Of a stretch of DNA of 64,000 nucleotides, positions 21,905-32,530 are shown one piece after another (within the stretch, counting starts at the first letter, position 1; each line of letters begins with the position of its first letter). This stretch comes from Gambelia wislizenii. Its lineage: Eukaryota > Chordata > Lepidosauria > Squamata > Crotaphytidae. A program made the translations under genes and the position numbers. The stretch lies in contig JAUMIR010000014.1 in the NCBI GenBank assembly GCA_030847615.1, positions 14,794,501 through 14,858,500 of the forward strand, read 5' to 3'. Under the pieces are notes generated by a model that was not told where the DNA came from, ran no database searches, and saw only the letters and a list, made by a program, of their open reading frames with translations.

Positions 21905-22205
21905 CCCCGTCTAGTTCGGGGCACCTCAGTTCAAGAAGGATATTGACAAGCTGGAATGTGTCCAGGGGAGGGTGACCTAAATGGTAAAAGTTCTGGAAAC
22001 CATGCCCCATGAGAATCACAGAGTTGGAAGAGACCACAAGGCCATCCAATCCAACCCACTGCCTTGTAGGAAGCCACAATCAAAGCATTCCTGACAGATG
22101 GCCGTCCAGCCTCTGTTTAAAAACCTTTAAAGAAGGAGACTTCACCACACTCCAAGGCAGCGTATTCCATTGTCGAACAGTTGTTTAGGGAGCTGGGTAT
22201 GTAGT
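21905..22205 (+). mobile_element. CR1 fragment interrupted by an antisense CR1 3' end
   Basis: Plus-strand CR1 (GCACCTCAGTTCAAGAAGG ... ACCATGCCCCATGAG) stops at about 22013 and resumes at about 22187 (TTAGGGAGCTGGGTATGT). Between them lies a minus-strand CR1 3' end (22014-22186: CACAGAGTTGGAAGAGACC, then CCTCTGTTTAAAAACC). The outer fragment resumes within about 10 bases of where it stopped, so the antisense piece is an insertion. Confidence 0.85.
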
Positions 22206-23205
22206 CCCCGACCCTCCATTGCCCTGAGTACCACCCAGTCATCTCTGGAGCAACTGTAAATTATATCACATCCACTCCCTGTTCTGGAAATTAGCAAAAG
22301 TTCAATTGATTTTCATGGTTGGGGCTTGAGTGTTGAATGCAGTATTGGAGGGCCAGGGGACTGAAAATGCCCTGTTTTGGAGGTAAGGGGGTGTTTTGTC
22401 TTTTAATTAGGGGAGCATGTCAGTTTCTAAGGGGTCTTTGAGGGCCACAAAATATGGCCCAAGCGGCCACATGTGGCCCAAAGCCACACTTTTTTCAACT
22501 CTATTATATATGAACATGACAACCTTCATGTCCAGAAGAACAGAAGAGAACCCAGGTCTTTGTTCAATCTTCTCCTGTGTAGTTTACCCCCTAAACAGAA
22601 GCCTTTGTTTCCTTGCAAGTAATGCCTTCTTTTGCCCTTCCTGCCCTTTTAAAGAAGCCAATGGGGCCACCACCAACCTTATTCTGAGATCCTGCCCTAG
22701 CAGAGAAGATAGCAGCCTCTGGGTTTGAAGGGCTCAGTTGAACTTCTTGTTCCTGGGGCCATGATTAAAATGATCTGGGGCAAAAGTAATAATCACACTC
22801 CCCCCCCCCATGAGTTGCTTTGGAAGAAATGGAGGAGGGCACTTTGTTTCTATTCGAGCCCCCCCCCCGCTGGAAATAAAACAGCTTCAAATGCAATTTT
22901 ACAGCTCAGCTGGACCTGCCTCACTTCTGCTTCCGAACAGATGTGCCAGTGACATTCATATAGATTATCCTAGTGGAACCAAAGAAGCACCAATTAAAAA
23001 ACATCCCCCACATTACCCAGCATGGGCTCTTGTCTCTCTGGCAATAAAGATATTCTGTGCAGCCCTGGAACTCTGCCAAGAAGTCTGCACTGATGAAAGG
23101 GTGCAAAAGCATAGGCATCACCCACCCACTACCACTACCCCCCAATGGGTTTAAATTGAGAAAGACCCAGACTTGAAGCCACCCAAAAACGTATGCCTCC
23201 TGACT
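22206..23205. other. Intergenic stretch with hAT-like scrap and C runs
   Basis: 22435-22500 (GGGCCACAAAATATGGCCC, then CATGTGGCCCAAAGCC) resembles internal hAT sequence. C runs lie at 22801-22809 and 22861-22868. No gene is supported. Confidence 0.4.
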
Positions 23206-23210
23206 TCAGA

Positions 23211-23965
23211 AAAGGGGTGGGCAAATTGTGGTCCATGGGCTACATAAGCTCCCTTCCAAGGCTGTTTATGAGCCTCCATAAAGCTCCCCCATTGTCAGGA
23301 TCACTCCCTGAAGGTGCCTATTCCTGCCATTTTTGTGTGGTTCTATAACCTTACTATAATCTTGCTGTTAACTGTGTCTTCATTTCTCTGTACTAGCTAA
23401 GGAGTGCTTTGGAGTGGGGAGTATCCTGTCCCTATGGAATGGGAGGTAAGGTGGCAGATGGCTTCAGGAGTTGTCTGGGGAAAAGAGGATGTATGATTGT
23501 TTGGGAAGATCCAGGGATGATAGGTAACCCACAGCTTTGCAGCCTGCTAGATTTCATAGATTGCAAACTGCTTTTAGTATACTGTCTGTCCTCTGGGTCA
23601 CCCTTCTGAGCTACAACCTTGTATGATATGCTTTCTGGATTACTGTGCCGCTGCATCCAGGAATGCAAGTACGTGACACCCGTGTCCAAAAAACTCACAG
23701 CAAAGCAATGTGGTTGGGTTGTTGCTGGTCCAGAGATGTGGTTCATAACGGTTGTGTGTCCCTTTTTCAAGTCAGAACAACTTCAAACTAAAAAATGGAG
23801 ATCTCGTTGTGTCTGATTCTGATTCTGGTGGGACAGGCTCCCCACACACACACAATTTTGGGAGCATTTTGGGACACTTCCTTGCCTGATATGGCCCACA
23901 GTGGATATTTTGGGGGGGAGGTTAAAATTTAGCCCCTCAGACCAAAGTTCCCCAGCTCTCTTCTA
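23211..23965 (+). mobile_element. Decayed hAT-like element
   Basis: Left end GGGGTGGGCAAATTGTGG with CCATGGGCTACAT. A plausible right end is ACCAAAGTTCCCCAGCTCTC near 23960, after TGATATGGCCCACAGTGG. The ends are of the CAGGGGTGGG/CCCAGCYCTG kind. The interior has no transposase that I recognise. A target duplication was not found. Confidence 0.4.
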
Positions 23966-24334
23966 AAAGGAGGCCTATCATACAGGGGAGGGGGTGAGTC
24001 CAGAAGCAGAGGTTGCTGCGATTATTCCATTGTTCAAGAAAGGCACTCTGCACATGCTCAAAGTGTTCTCCACCTCAGCACCCAGCCTATGCATGCAAAG
24101 AAACTCAGTCTCTCCTTTGAGTGTAGTATTAAGGCATTCAATTATTCATGCCCCAAGGAGAAACAAAGAGACATTGTTCAGGACCAAACAAAAGGTGACA
24201 TTAGCATTGAGAAAGGGATTTCTTTTTCTGTCTGCTCTCAGCAGCTGCTGGGAGGGGAAGAAGAAAAGAATCAGAATAACAGCAGGCTTAGAGGGAAGAT
24301 AAACCTCCCAACTCGCCATCATCTGCCAGTTGTA

Positions 24335-24563
24335 TAGTTGTCTCTCCATATCAATGGATTTGGTATCCACGGATTTACATATTCACGGCTTGAAAATATT
24401 CTTTAAAAAATAATAATCCCAAAAGCAAACCTTGATTTTGCCATCTTATGTAAGGGACACGATTTTGCAATGCCACTGCATATAATGGGACTTGAGTATT
24501 CACGGATTTTGGTATCCACGGGGGTCCTGGAACCAAACCCCAGTGAATATGAAAGGACAGCTG
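24335..24563 (+). mobile_element. Pogo/Tigger-like MITE (TCCACGGATT family), TA target
   Basis: Flanked by TA at 24333-24334 and 24564-24565, with termini TAGTTGTCTCTCCATATC and ATATGAAAGGACAGCTG. Internal GGTATCCACGGATTTACATA and GGTATCCACGGGGGTCCTGG are inverted relatives. An antisense copy with the same blocks is at 48309-48538. The layout matches amniote Tigger-derived elements. Confidence 0.75.
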
Positions 24564-25127
24564 TAGTTCTAAAAAGTAACCTTTCCAAGCTCTGTTGTTT
24601 GTGAAGTACTGATGGAGAAAGTGAGTGGACTGCCAGAGTGCTCCAGCAGAACGGGTACTGATCTCATTTTAGATGAGGAGCCTCTGGATTATTTGTGTAG
24701 TGTGGGTTAGGGCCTTGGTCCCACCCCTTTTGTCTTTGGTCCTGCCCACCCCTGAAATATGTCCCTGCCATTGAAAATGGCTTGGAAACAGAATTCAAGC
24801 TCATGGTCAGGCCTGAGTCTCTTCGGTCATGGTGTAAAGGCACAATCCAGTGTGCTCCAGATATGGAGCTCTGGGATATGGTGGTCTTGTTATGCTGGCG
24901 TATCGCAAAGCAGTTGAAACTTGCAGATGCCCTCTCACAGAGAAGTAACTCCACAGCAATGTGTGTACAACCACTGCTGATCGTCAACAGCAGAGGTCCT
25001 AAACAAGACCATGATGAACAGGATGTGGCCAGAAGAGGCCAGAAGGAGAAGCTTTGTGCCATATTCACCGTCACCTTCGGAAGACATGGAGACCAGTGGA
25101 AACCATGGCCTCATTCATGCGAGTTAG
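24564..25127. other. Intergenic stretch, no gene recognised
   Basis: Overlapping open frames of about 120-136 codons on both strands (24664-25141), without recognisable domains. Not supported as genes. Confidence 0.4.
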
Positions 25128-25129
25128 TT

Positions 25130-25310
25130 GTAGCACCTTGATATCACTTTGACTGCTATGACTCCATCCTATGGAATCCTGGGATTTGTAGTTTCCTGAG
25201 AATCCTCAAATAGAGCGTTATAGTGCCTCACTAAACTACAAATTCAAGGATTCCCTAGGATGCAGCTGTGGCTTTTACAGTGGAATCATAATGCTATAGT
25301 TGTGTAGGCT
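25130..25310. mobile_element. Foldback MITE ('ATGGAATCCTGGGATTTG' family), both arms
   Basis: Left arm ACTTTGACTGCTATGACTCC, ATCCTATGGAATCCTGGG; right arm ACTACAAATTCAAGGATTCC, CTAGGATGCAG. The arms are inverted copies around 25200. Same family at 16338, 19430 and 43135. Confidence 0.7.
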
Positions 25311-25619
25311 GAAAAGAGTTTGGCAAACCCTCCAGGTTTTAGTTTTAACCTAAAGGGTGCTGAGCCTATTCTGGAGACTTTGGATAGCTGCTTTAAAGGC
25401 TGGTAAACACTTGTGGTGAATTCACTGCCTTGGTAGTATAGAAGCCACCCATCCCTACTATTCAGAGGTGATCATGCTGACTATGTTGCCTATAGGATTC
25501 TGAGAGCTTCAGTCCCCAAAAGGAAGTTTTCCAAGATTTTTGTTGTTGTTTTCTTTCAAAGTCCATTAAACCCTATGAACAATCAAACAGGCAAACTCTG
25601 CTCCCAATTGTTGTCAGGT

Positions 25620-25748
25620 ATGGAAGTCATGTGGCCCTCCGTGTCATTGGAATGCAGTGCCCATCATCCCTCACCACTGGTTGTACTGGCTAGGGCTGGA
25701 GAAATTGCAGTCCAATCATCTCTAGTGGGCTACACTGCTTGCCCACAC
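25620..25748. mobile_element. hAT-like foldback MITE ('TCACCACTGG' family)
   Basis: CATGTGGCCCTCCGTGTC, GCCCATCATCCCTCACCACT, GGCTAGGGCTGGAG, TTGCAGTCCAATCATC: same order as 8180-8290. Confidence 0.55.
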
Positions 25749-25760
25749 ATAACATTTATA

Positions 25761-25999
25761 CAGTTGGACCCTTTGTATACACAGGGATTCAGTTCCCGGT
25801 CTTACCACAGATACTGAAAACCATGGATAATAGCGAACCCTATTAAAATAAAGGACTTCCAGTAAAAACATACTATAGAGTTGCATTGGAGGACCTAGAG
25901 GATGCCTCTCTAGGCATTTTCCAATGTGACTCTATGGTATGTGCCCCACAGATAACTGAAACCACAGATATTGGTTTTGCAGAAATGGGGGTCCGACTG
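25761..25999. mobile_element. Pogo/Tigger-like MITE (CAGTTGGACC termini), TA target
   Basis: Ends CAGTTGGACCC and GGGGGTCCGACTG are inverted repeats flanked by TA (25759-25760, 26000-26001). Length 239 bp. Internal GGACCTAGAGGATGCCTCTC is shared with the half copy at 2973, and GATAACTGAAACCACAGATA with 16095. Confidence 0.8.
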
Positions 26000-26301
26000 T
26001 ATATATTAGACATCAATTCTCTCTTCCAAGCTCTTCTCAAACATCCCAAATTTTCCTTGAAACTTAACCCTTCCCTTTTCCTTGTTTCCCCGCAAAACCT
26101 AGCTTCTCACTCCTTTGCTTCCACCACCCTCCCAAACATTTGGAATTTACTCCTTAAGCACCTTGGGGACAAGGACTTTCTCTTGCCCATATAAAGGACC
26201 AAGCATAATGATGGCAAAACAATACAACTAAACAGGCAACTGGGGGGGGGACTTGTCACAAGACCAGGCAAGTTGTGAGTGCACAGACATGTGTCTTGCA
26301 C

Positions 26302-26534
26302 ACCTCTCTTTTTTGTTATTATGTGCTTTCAAGTTGGCACTAACTTATGCCAACCTTATCAGAGGGTTTTCTTGGAAAGATTTGTTCAGAGGGGGTTTGT
26401 CTTTGCCTTCTTCTGAGGCTGAAAGAGTGTAACTTGGCCAAGATTCTCCCAGTGAGTTCCCACGGCCAAGCAGGGATTCAAACCCTGGTCTCCCGGAGTC
26501 CTAGTCCAACATTCAGACCACTACACAATGCTGT
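26302..26534 (-). mobile_element. Sauria-type SINE, nearly full length
   Basis: Antisense: tail GTGCTTTCAAGTTGGCACTA and TTTTCTTGGAAAGATTTG, then GGGATTCAAACCCTGG (reverse of the B box) and CCACTACACAATGCTG (reverse of the A-box region). Confidence 0.88.
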
Positions 26535-26626
26535 GCACACCTCTCCCCCTACTGCAAATTTAATTGGCATTCTCATTTTCAGTGACAGATTGCAAATCCA
26601 TTTTTATTTATTCATTTCAGCTCTTT

Positions 26627-26758
26627 AGAAAGCCGAGTGCTGGACTCTGGAAGACCAGGGTTCAAATGCCTGCTCAGCCATGGAAACCTACTAGGTGACC
26701 TTGGGCAAGTTGCACTCTCTCAGCCTCAAAAGAAGACAATGGGAACTCCCCTCTGAAT
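26627..26758 (+). mobile_element. Sauria-type SINE, truncated
   Basis: CCGAGTGCTGGACTCTGG, GGGTTCAAATGCC, ACCTTGGGCAAGTTGCAC, CCCTCTGAATAAATA. It stops at a microsatellite, with the tail missing. Confidence 0.85.
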
Positions 26759-26760
26759 AA

Positions 26761-26811
26761 ATATGATCATGATCATGATCATCATGATCATGATCATGAT
26801 CATCATCATTT
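26761..26811. repeat. (ATGATC)n microsatellite
   Basis: Imperfect array of ATGATC and ATC units between a SINE and an L2-like tail; self-complementary, because GATC is a palindrome. Confidence 0.9.
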
Positions 26812-26908
26812 ATATAGTGCCATCACTGTACATGGTGCTTTACAAATAAAAGACCAAGCAAAAAACCCTAGTTCCCTGCCTTCAGGCTTACAATCTAATT
26901 AAGACATG
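26808..26908 (-). mobile_element. L2-type LINE 3' end (antisense)
   Basis: ATTTATATAGTGCCATCACT, GGTGCTTTACAAATAAAAGA, CCTGCCTTCAGGCTTACAAT, TCTAATTAAGACATGAC: the reverse complement of the fragment at 5262-5352. Confidence 0.6.
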
Positions 26909-27316
26909 ACAAAAATGAAAGGGGGATGGCAGTGTGGGAGCAGATTAAGTCCAGCTGATACTGCCTCCTCTCTCCTAAGCCAAGGCAGTGGCAGTTGGGA
27001 TGGAGGGAGGCCCTTTCATCTGCTTCTGGGCCAAGGCACAGTGGAGCTGTGCCTGTCTCTTTTTCTCTCCCTCAGAGACGTGGGGATGGAGGGAAGCCCT
27101 TCCATCTGCCTCTGGGCCTAGGCATGATAAAGGTGCCAAGAAAATCCTGTGATAAGTTGGGAACAACTTAAAGGCACACAGGAATGAAATCACATTCTCT
27201 GGGCAGCTCAGAAAAATCCCTCTCCTCACGAGCAACCACTTGAGGGCCTGCAAATCTGTAACAGCCCCCAAAATACACTGCTGTGGGCCATTTCAAGGAT
27301 AGTGCATATCCAGTCA

Positions 27317-27528
27317 CAGCCTAAAAACCCTAAAGACACTGGATCCCATCTGATATTGGAAGCTAAGCAGGGTCTGCCATGGTTAGTACTTGGATGGGAG
27401 AGTGGCAACAAATACCAGGTGCTGTAGGCTATATTTCAGAAGAAAGAATCTGCAAGGCCACCTCTGAATATTCCTTGCCTAAGAAAACTCTATGAAATTT
27501 ATGGAACCGATGTAAGTCAACAGGCTAT
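27317..27528 (+). mobile_element. 5S rRNA-derived SINE, copy 1
   Basis: 27317-27430 is close to vertebrate 5S rRNA, with the recognisable GGAAGCTAAGCAGGGTCTG and GGTTAGTACTTGGATGGGAG (internal control region) and CAGGTGCTGTAGGCT. The 5S-like head is followed by a tail ending CTATGAAATTTATGG and GTAAGTCAACAGGC. The fused tail and the changes show a SINE, not a functional 5S gene. Confidence 0.85.
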
Positions 27529-27569
27529 CCTACAACAGCAAGCCTAACTAGAACTAACTAATAGCCAGA

Positions 27570-27730
27570 GACCTGACACATGGAAACCTACGAGGTGACC
27601 TTGGGAAAGTCACACTCTCTCAGTCTCAGAGAAACCCCCTCTGAACAAATCTTGCCAAGAAAACCCCATGATAGTTTCATCTTAGGATCGCCATAAATCG
27701 GAAATGACTTGAAGGCGCACAATAACAACA
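27570..27730 (+). mobile_element. Sauria-type SINE, 5'-truncated
   Basis: CACATGGAAACCTACGAGG, AAATCTTGCCAAGAAAACCC and the tail CGCCATAAATCGGAAATGAC, TTGAAGGCGCACAATAACAA. Complete 3' end without the tRNA-like head. Confidence 0.85.
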
Positions 27731-28280
27731 CAAAAAACTGCCAAAAAACTGCTGCAAACTGCCTCCGAAAATCATTCTGGATGGAAAATGAAAGATCAGG
27801 TTGCCCACTAGGACACCCTCCTGTCTTCCAGATGAGTTATAATTTTCTTGATATTGATTCATGTTAGTTTGAACAGGACCGGCTTCTGCACATACATAGC
27901 TCTGTTTCATGTTGTCTAGTTCCCACTCAATAGCAAGTTTCAGAAAGCCACAGATTCATTCTGATGTTAAATGCCTGACATCAAGTGGCCAGAAGAGATA
28001 TTGCCACTAGAATAAGAGTGAAAAGTGTGCAGTGAGGTTTTTCTGCCTGACTAGACAGAGTTCATAAATACATTAGTAGGTTTGGTTTTTTTTCCCCATG
28101 TATGTTTATTGCTTTTGAAACTAATGGCAACTGTTCCACGTATATACTGTTCCACATATATACATTTCTTGTATTTAAAAAATACATTGTTCATTCAATG
28201 TTCTAAACACAAGGGCTGGAATTCATTAGGGGATTTGCATCTCTGTAAGTGGACCTACATCTGTGGGAAATAGAACTCAG
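27731..28280. other. Intergenic stretch, no gene recognised
   Basis: No gene or named repeat recognised. Confidence 0.4.
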
Positions 28281-28287
28281 TTGTTTC

Positions 28288-29079
28288 AAAGCTGGGCCAA
28301 AACTAACAAAATGAATTTCAACAGGGAGAAATGTAGGATACTACACTTGGGAACTAAAAATGAAATGCACAGATATACGGTAGTATGGCTGACACTTGGC
28401 TTGATGGCAGTACATGGGAAAAGGATCTAGGAGGCTTAGTGGACCACAAGCTGAACATGAGTCATCAGTGTGATGCAGCAGCTAAAAAAGCCAATGCGAT
28501 TATAGGCTGCATTAATAGGAGTATAGTGTCTAGATCAGCGGAAGTAATAGTGCCACTCTATTCTGCTTTGGCCAGACCTCACCTGGAATACTGTGTCCAG
28601 TTCTGGGCACCACAATTCAGGGAGGATATTGAGAAGCTGGAACATATCCAGAGGAGGGCGACCAGGATGGTGGGAGGTCTGGAAGCCGTGCCCTAAGAGG
28701 AGCGGCTTAGGGAGCTGGGCATGTTTAGACTGGAGAAGAGAAGGTTGAGAGGTGATATGATAGCCATGTTTAAATATTTGAAGGGATGTCATATTGAGGA
28801 TGGGGCAAGCTTGTTTTCTGCTGCTCCAGAGACTAGAACACAGACCAATGGGTTCAAACTACAGGAAAAGAGATTCCATCTAAACATTAGGAAGAACTTC
28901 CTGACAGTAAGAGCTGTCCGGAAGTGGAATACAATGCCTCGGAGTATGGTGGAGTCTCCTTCTTTGGAGGTTTTTAAACAGAGGCTGAAGGCCATCTGTC
29001 AGGAATGATTTGATTATGCAGGTGGTTGGACTGGATGGCCCTCATGGTCTCTTCCAACTCTATGATTCTATGATTCTAT
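28288..29079 (+). mobile_element. CR1 LINE fragment (RT C-terminus and 3' UTR)
   Basis: Begins at 'SWAKTNKMNFNREKC', with CR1 blocks [37 protein letters not shown] and [20 protein letters not shown]. It ends in two ATTCTATG units (CTATGATTCTATGATTCTAT). One reading-frame break near 28381-28437 and a stop at 28696. 5'-truncated. Confidence 0.92.
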
Positions 29080-29124
29080 TCAGCAAGGGGCTATCATGAG
29101 GTTACTGCATAGGGAAGCCCAGCA

Positions 29125-29265
29125 AAGTGACTAATGCGCTTCAAGATTGATGCGTAACTGGTAGCAATGCACATTGGGCGATCCTGATGCCCATCTAGAC
29201 AATGGCTAGGGACTGCGATGCCCACAGAGATACCGGTGAGTGGTACCTGAAGAGGTGGGGGTGCT
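29125..29265. repeat. GATGCAC-rich interspersed repeat, copy 2
   Basis: GATTGATGCGTAACTGG, GCAATGCACATTGGGCGATC, CTGATGCCCATCTAGACAAT and TGGCTAGGGAC resemble 6600-6660. Shorter than copy 1. Confidence 0.4.
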
Positions 29266-30140
29266 TTAGAGCCCCACTTATGATCTGTTATTAGATGGGG
29301 AAATTATTATTAGCTCAAATGGAATGCTGCAAAAGGCAGGTAACTTTGGGAATTTTTCACCTATGTATACAATTACTAACTGCAGAAAACTCTAGTTTAA
29401 AGTGAAATAAATGGTTTCTATTGGAAATAACACAAAAAGCATTCACACACGCAACACATGATCACAAGACTATCGAAGAGTTTAAGGCAAAAAGGTTGGA
29501 TAGAGGAATAGATTCGGGAGATAGGGCAATAGTTACCAGTCTAGAAGAGGAGCAAAGTACTCCGACCGAAGTCTGAGGGTGGCACTGGAAGTTCCAATCC
29601 AGGGGCATGCCAACAGAGAATGTCTGGGTCTCATTCACAGTGGCACACATTGGCATTGTCTAGGCTGGGATATTTATAACTTATTTTGTGCCAAAGGTGC
29701 ATTTTGGCTACAACAATGGCTAAATGATTCTCTCACAGGAAGAACAAAGGAGAACAAAACTCCACTGACTGTCTTAGATGGCTGGGAGACAGAATTGATG
29801 GGCTCATGACAAACTCACATTGTAGGACAGGAGGGGATTTGAGGGATATTTCCTGGGAATTTGGGTTGTGTAGGTCATGTAACTGTTTAGCATGTGTGAC
29901 TCACCGCTAAGGAGCTGAAGAAGGAATAAGCACATACCTCCTTAATGGTGTTGTTTACTAGGGGCTCCGCTCAATCCTAGCATGGGTGTGTTTGCTAAAA
30001 TATTTCTAAGACACCTTCCCAGGTCCTTGTAACCTCCATCTAACCTTACTTTGGCTCACCCCAGTCTACTAGACCCCTTGAAATATCCAATATTGCCAAT
30101 TATGAGATATTACAAGGAGGGATAATAAGGCATGGTAACA
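29266..30140. other. Intergenic stretch, no gene recognised
   Basis: No gene or repeat recognised. Confidence 0.4.
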
Positions 30141-30144
30141 CTAG

Positions 30145-30310
30145 GGAGTGACAATGCACATTGGTAGAGCCCGATGTGCACCAGGACACTCTTGTGGTGC
30201 TCTGATACACATCTCTGCAATCAATGAGGATGTTTCCGTAGTGCCTCTGCTACATAGCTAAGTATGTATAAAGTTACACATTGTAAACCATGGCAGAATC
30301 ATGGCCAAGG
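30145..30310. repeat. GATGCAC-rich interspersed repeat, copy 3
   Basis: ACAATGCACATTGGTAGAGC, CCGATGTGCACCAGGACAC and the shared end CCTCTGCTACATAGCTAAG, TATAAAGTTA (compare 6775-6803). Confidence 0.45.
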
Positions 30311-30614
30311 TGTTTTGGGTTTTCTTTAAAGATCTCAAGGAAAGCAACTAATTTATACTCAGGTTTTATAGTTGAAGAGCACTGAGGCTGAGGAGTAAAG
30401 AAAATTAGCACAAGGTCAGCAATGGCAGGGTTTTGATTTCGTTAACTTCAGCTTGCAAAAAGTAGCAAGCTGTGTCAGCACTGCTGAGCCTTAAGACCCA
30501 TTTTCCTGCTATGGGAATACTTAGGCTCAGAGATCTAAAACATTGCCATAGATCAGGCTAGTTAAGCATACATAAAATTGCTATTCTTAAACATTTATGT
30601 GTCAGTTGACGAGT

Positions 30615-31425
30615 GAGCCAGACCCTCCGATAGGGACAATCCCAATCATTCAACTTTTTCTTTTTACATGGCTATTTTTTTCATACTTCATATTATATAC
30701 TGTATACAATCTTCATTTTCCTCTAGAACTTTTTTCCTCTTTCTTAAAAATAAAATAAATATTTTTATTTTATTTTATTTATCAGTAAATATACCTATTG
30801 GGAGATATACTGTACATTTTCCCCCACCCCAACGTTTCCTTTTCTCAGTACTTTTCTCATACACTTGGAATCTTAGTGTCATAGTAAATCTCCCACGTGT
30901 TCTAATTGCAAATTTATTTACTTCCTACCCAATTTGTTGACATTCTCATGTCATTATAATTGATTTTCAGATTCATAGTAAATATTCTCTTTCCTTCTAC
31001 TTTCCCCATATGTTTAATTTGGATCTTCGACCACTGGAGTATCTTTATGATTGTAATGGATTTTGCCAACTATGTCACTTGAACGTCCCATTTCTTTTCC
31101 CAATGCTTTATTACTGTTTTCCAGTCTTTTTCTGTTTGGTTTGATGTTCTTTCATTGATTAGTCCGGTTAATCAATCATCCAACTTTTTCATTTGCTTTC
31201 ACGACATCCCAGTTTCTCTATCCTCTGCCCACTTACCCCCATTGTCCTCAGCTTCTTTTAGTTGCTAACAAACTGAGTTTGAAGTGCAAAAGTATTTGGT
31301 ACTCAATTAACACAGCAGTGGGGAGAGAACAGGAGGGGCAGAATCTTGCCCTTCCCAGTAGGCTTAGGCAAAAGCAAATGGCTGCAGCTTCTCCTAACTT
31401 GTGTGTTTTTCTCATAAGTAATTTA
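30615..31425 (+). repeat. Unnamed interspersed repeat X, copy 4 (interrupted)
   Basis: The left end (30615-30660) and main body (31174-31425: CATCCCAGTTTCTCTATCC, AACAAACTGAGTTTGAAGTG, TTAACACAGCAGTGGGGAG, GGCAAAAGCAAATGGCTGCA) belong to repeat X. They are separated by a 513-bp insertion. Confidence 0.65.
30661..31173 (-). mobile_element. LINE-like insertion in repeat X, 17-bp target duplication
   Basis: Flanked by AATCATTCAACTTTTTC (30644-30660) and AATCATCCAACTTTTTC (31174-31190), identical but for one base. The insert is AT-rich and starts with T-rich sequence, so its A-tail is on the minus strand. The source family was not identified; it may be an L1 3' region. Confidence 0.6.
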
Positions 31426-31670
31426 ACCTTATTATTATTAATAATAATATTAAGATCCCACCAATTTTTCCCAGTTTGGGATTCAAGTAATCTTACACCA
31501 GATTTTAAAAAAAAAATTCACAAAATACAAAAATTAAAAGATAATTAAATTTTGAAAAAAAAACTTTAAAACTGTTAAAAAAACCTTTTTTTAAAAAACC
31601 CAGCACAACACATAGAAAGTCCCGCACATTGTTTAAGTGGGACGAACCCTGTACACTCAGTCATTAAAGG
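31426..31670. other. AT-rich spacer
   Basis: TTATTATTA and A-runs (31500-31600); no gene. Confidence 0.4.
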
Positions 31671-32255
31671 TGTGATGTCCAGCCAAGACTGCTTGAATCT
31701 CCCCTGCATTTTCCTTCGTTTAGTTCAGGCCTTAGTATGTCTGAGCACAGGAATGTTTCATTGTATTAGAGTTGTGGGAGGAGCTGAAGAATTCCCATGC
31801 ATTTTTCCAGGTTTGGTTTGTCCCTTCCCAGCAAGCTCTGTTTAGCTAGAAGTTTCTTAGTTTTTTGCTCTGTCTTTGCTGTGAGCTTTCAGGGAGCTGT
31901 TTTATTGGTGGCAAACAGGCCCAGACAACCAGGAAGGGCATTTCTTACACCATTTAGCTAAATTAGTTACCAACAACAAATAAGTCAAAGGAATCAGGAG
32001 CTGAAAGACCCTGCACCAGCTCCATTGAGTGAGGAGATCAAACCAAGATCATACCCAGAGAGATGACACTCTGAAGATTGCAGAAAATCAAACTGTAAAG
32101 TACCTTTTATTTCAAGCTTTTAGAGCTAGGGAGGAGAAAGCCCTTTACTTTTGTTCTTTAAAATAAACTTCCTCCTTCTTTGAACTTTATATTCAGCATC
32201 AGTGCCTTTTTGGGTAAAAGAGTTTGGTCTCACCAGGGTACTGGCGTTGCACACC
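31671..32255 (+). other. Possible solo-LTR-like stretch (weak)
   Basis: Non-coding stretch with AAAATAAACTTCC near 32160-32172, then a T-rich segment and a pyrimidine/GT-rich end near 32200-32255, an order reminiscent of an LTR R-U5 region. No TG..CA termini with matching target duplications, primer-binding site or coding region could be confirmed. An alternative is unique DNA with a chance poly(A) motif. Confidence 0.2.
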
Positions 32256-32530
32256 CAAACCTGCCACCACCTTTAGTTGGGTGTGTCTTCACAAAAGGCC
32301 TTTCCAAACAGAAAGGCCTTCACTGTGGAACAAGAGTAGGGAAGGTACCTGTCTAACTTCCCCGGGAAGGAAGTTGCAGAGCCTGGGGGCCATCACTGAG
32401 AAGACTCTCTCCTGTGTTCCCACCAGATATACCTGTGAGAATGGGAGGGGGCGGAGAGAAGGGACTCCCCAGCAGATCTCAAAACACAGGCAGGTTCATA
32501 ATGGAGAATAAAGTCCTTAAAAAAAACCAT
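32256..32530 (+). repeat. Interspersed repeat fragment (family unassigned)
   Basis: AAGGAAGTTGCAGAGCCTGG, GGGCCATCACTGAGAAGACT, CTCTCCTGTGTTCCCACCAG and AGGCAGGTTCATAATGGAGA form an order I recognise from common amniote interspersed repeats ('GAGTTCCAGAGCCTGGGGGC ... GAGAAGGC'), but I cannot name the family. Only one copy is in the window. Confidence 0.35.

Noticed and set aside
26761..26811. Regulatory GATC cluster or origin-like element
   Set aside because: A simple ATGATC microsatellite at the end of a SINE; GATC clustering has no such role in vertebrate nuclear DNA.
27317..27430. A functional 5S rRNA gene
   Set aside because: Has a deletion and several changes against 5S rRNA, and is fused to a SINE tail shared with a second copy at 52735; a 5S-derived SINE fits better.
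31671..32255. Firm call of an endogenous retrovirus LTR
   Set aside because: Only a poly(A)-like motif and general layout support it; no TG..CA ends with target duplication, primer-binding site or internal coding region was found, so it is kept only as a weak note.
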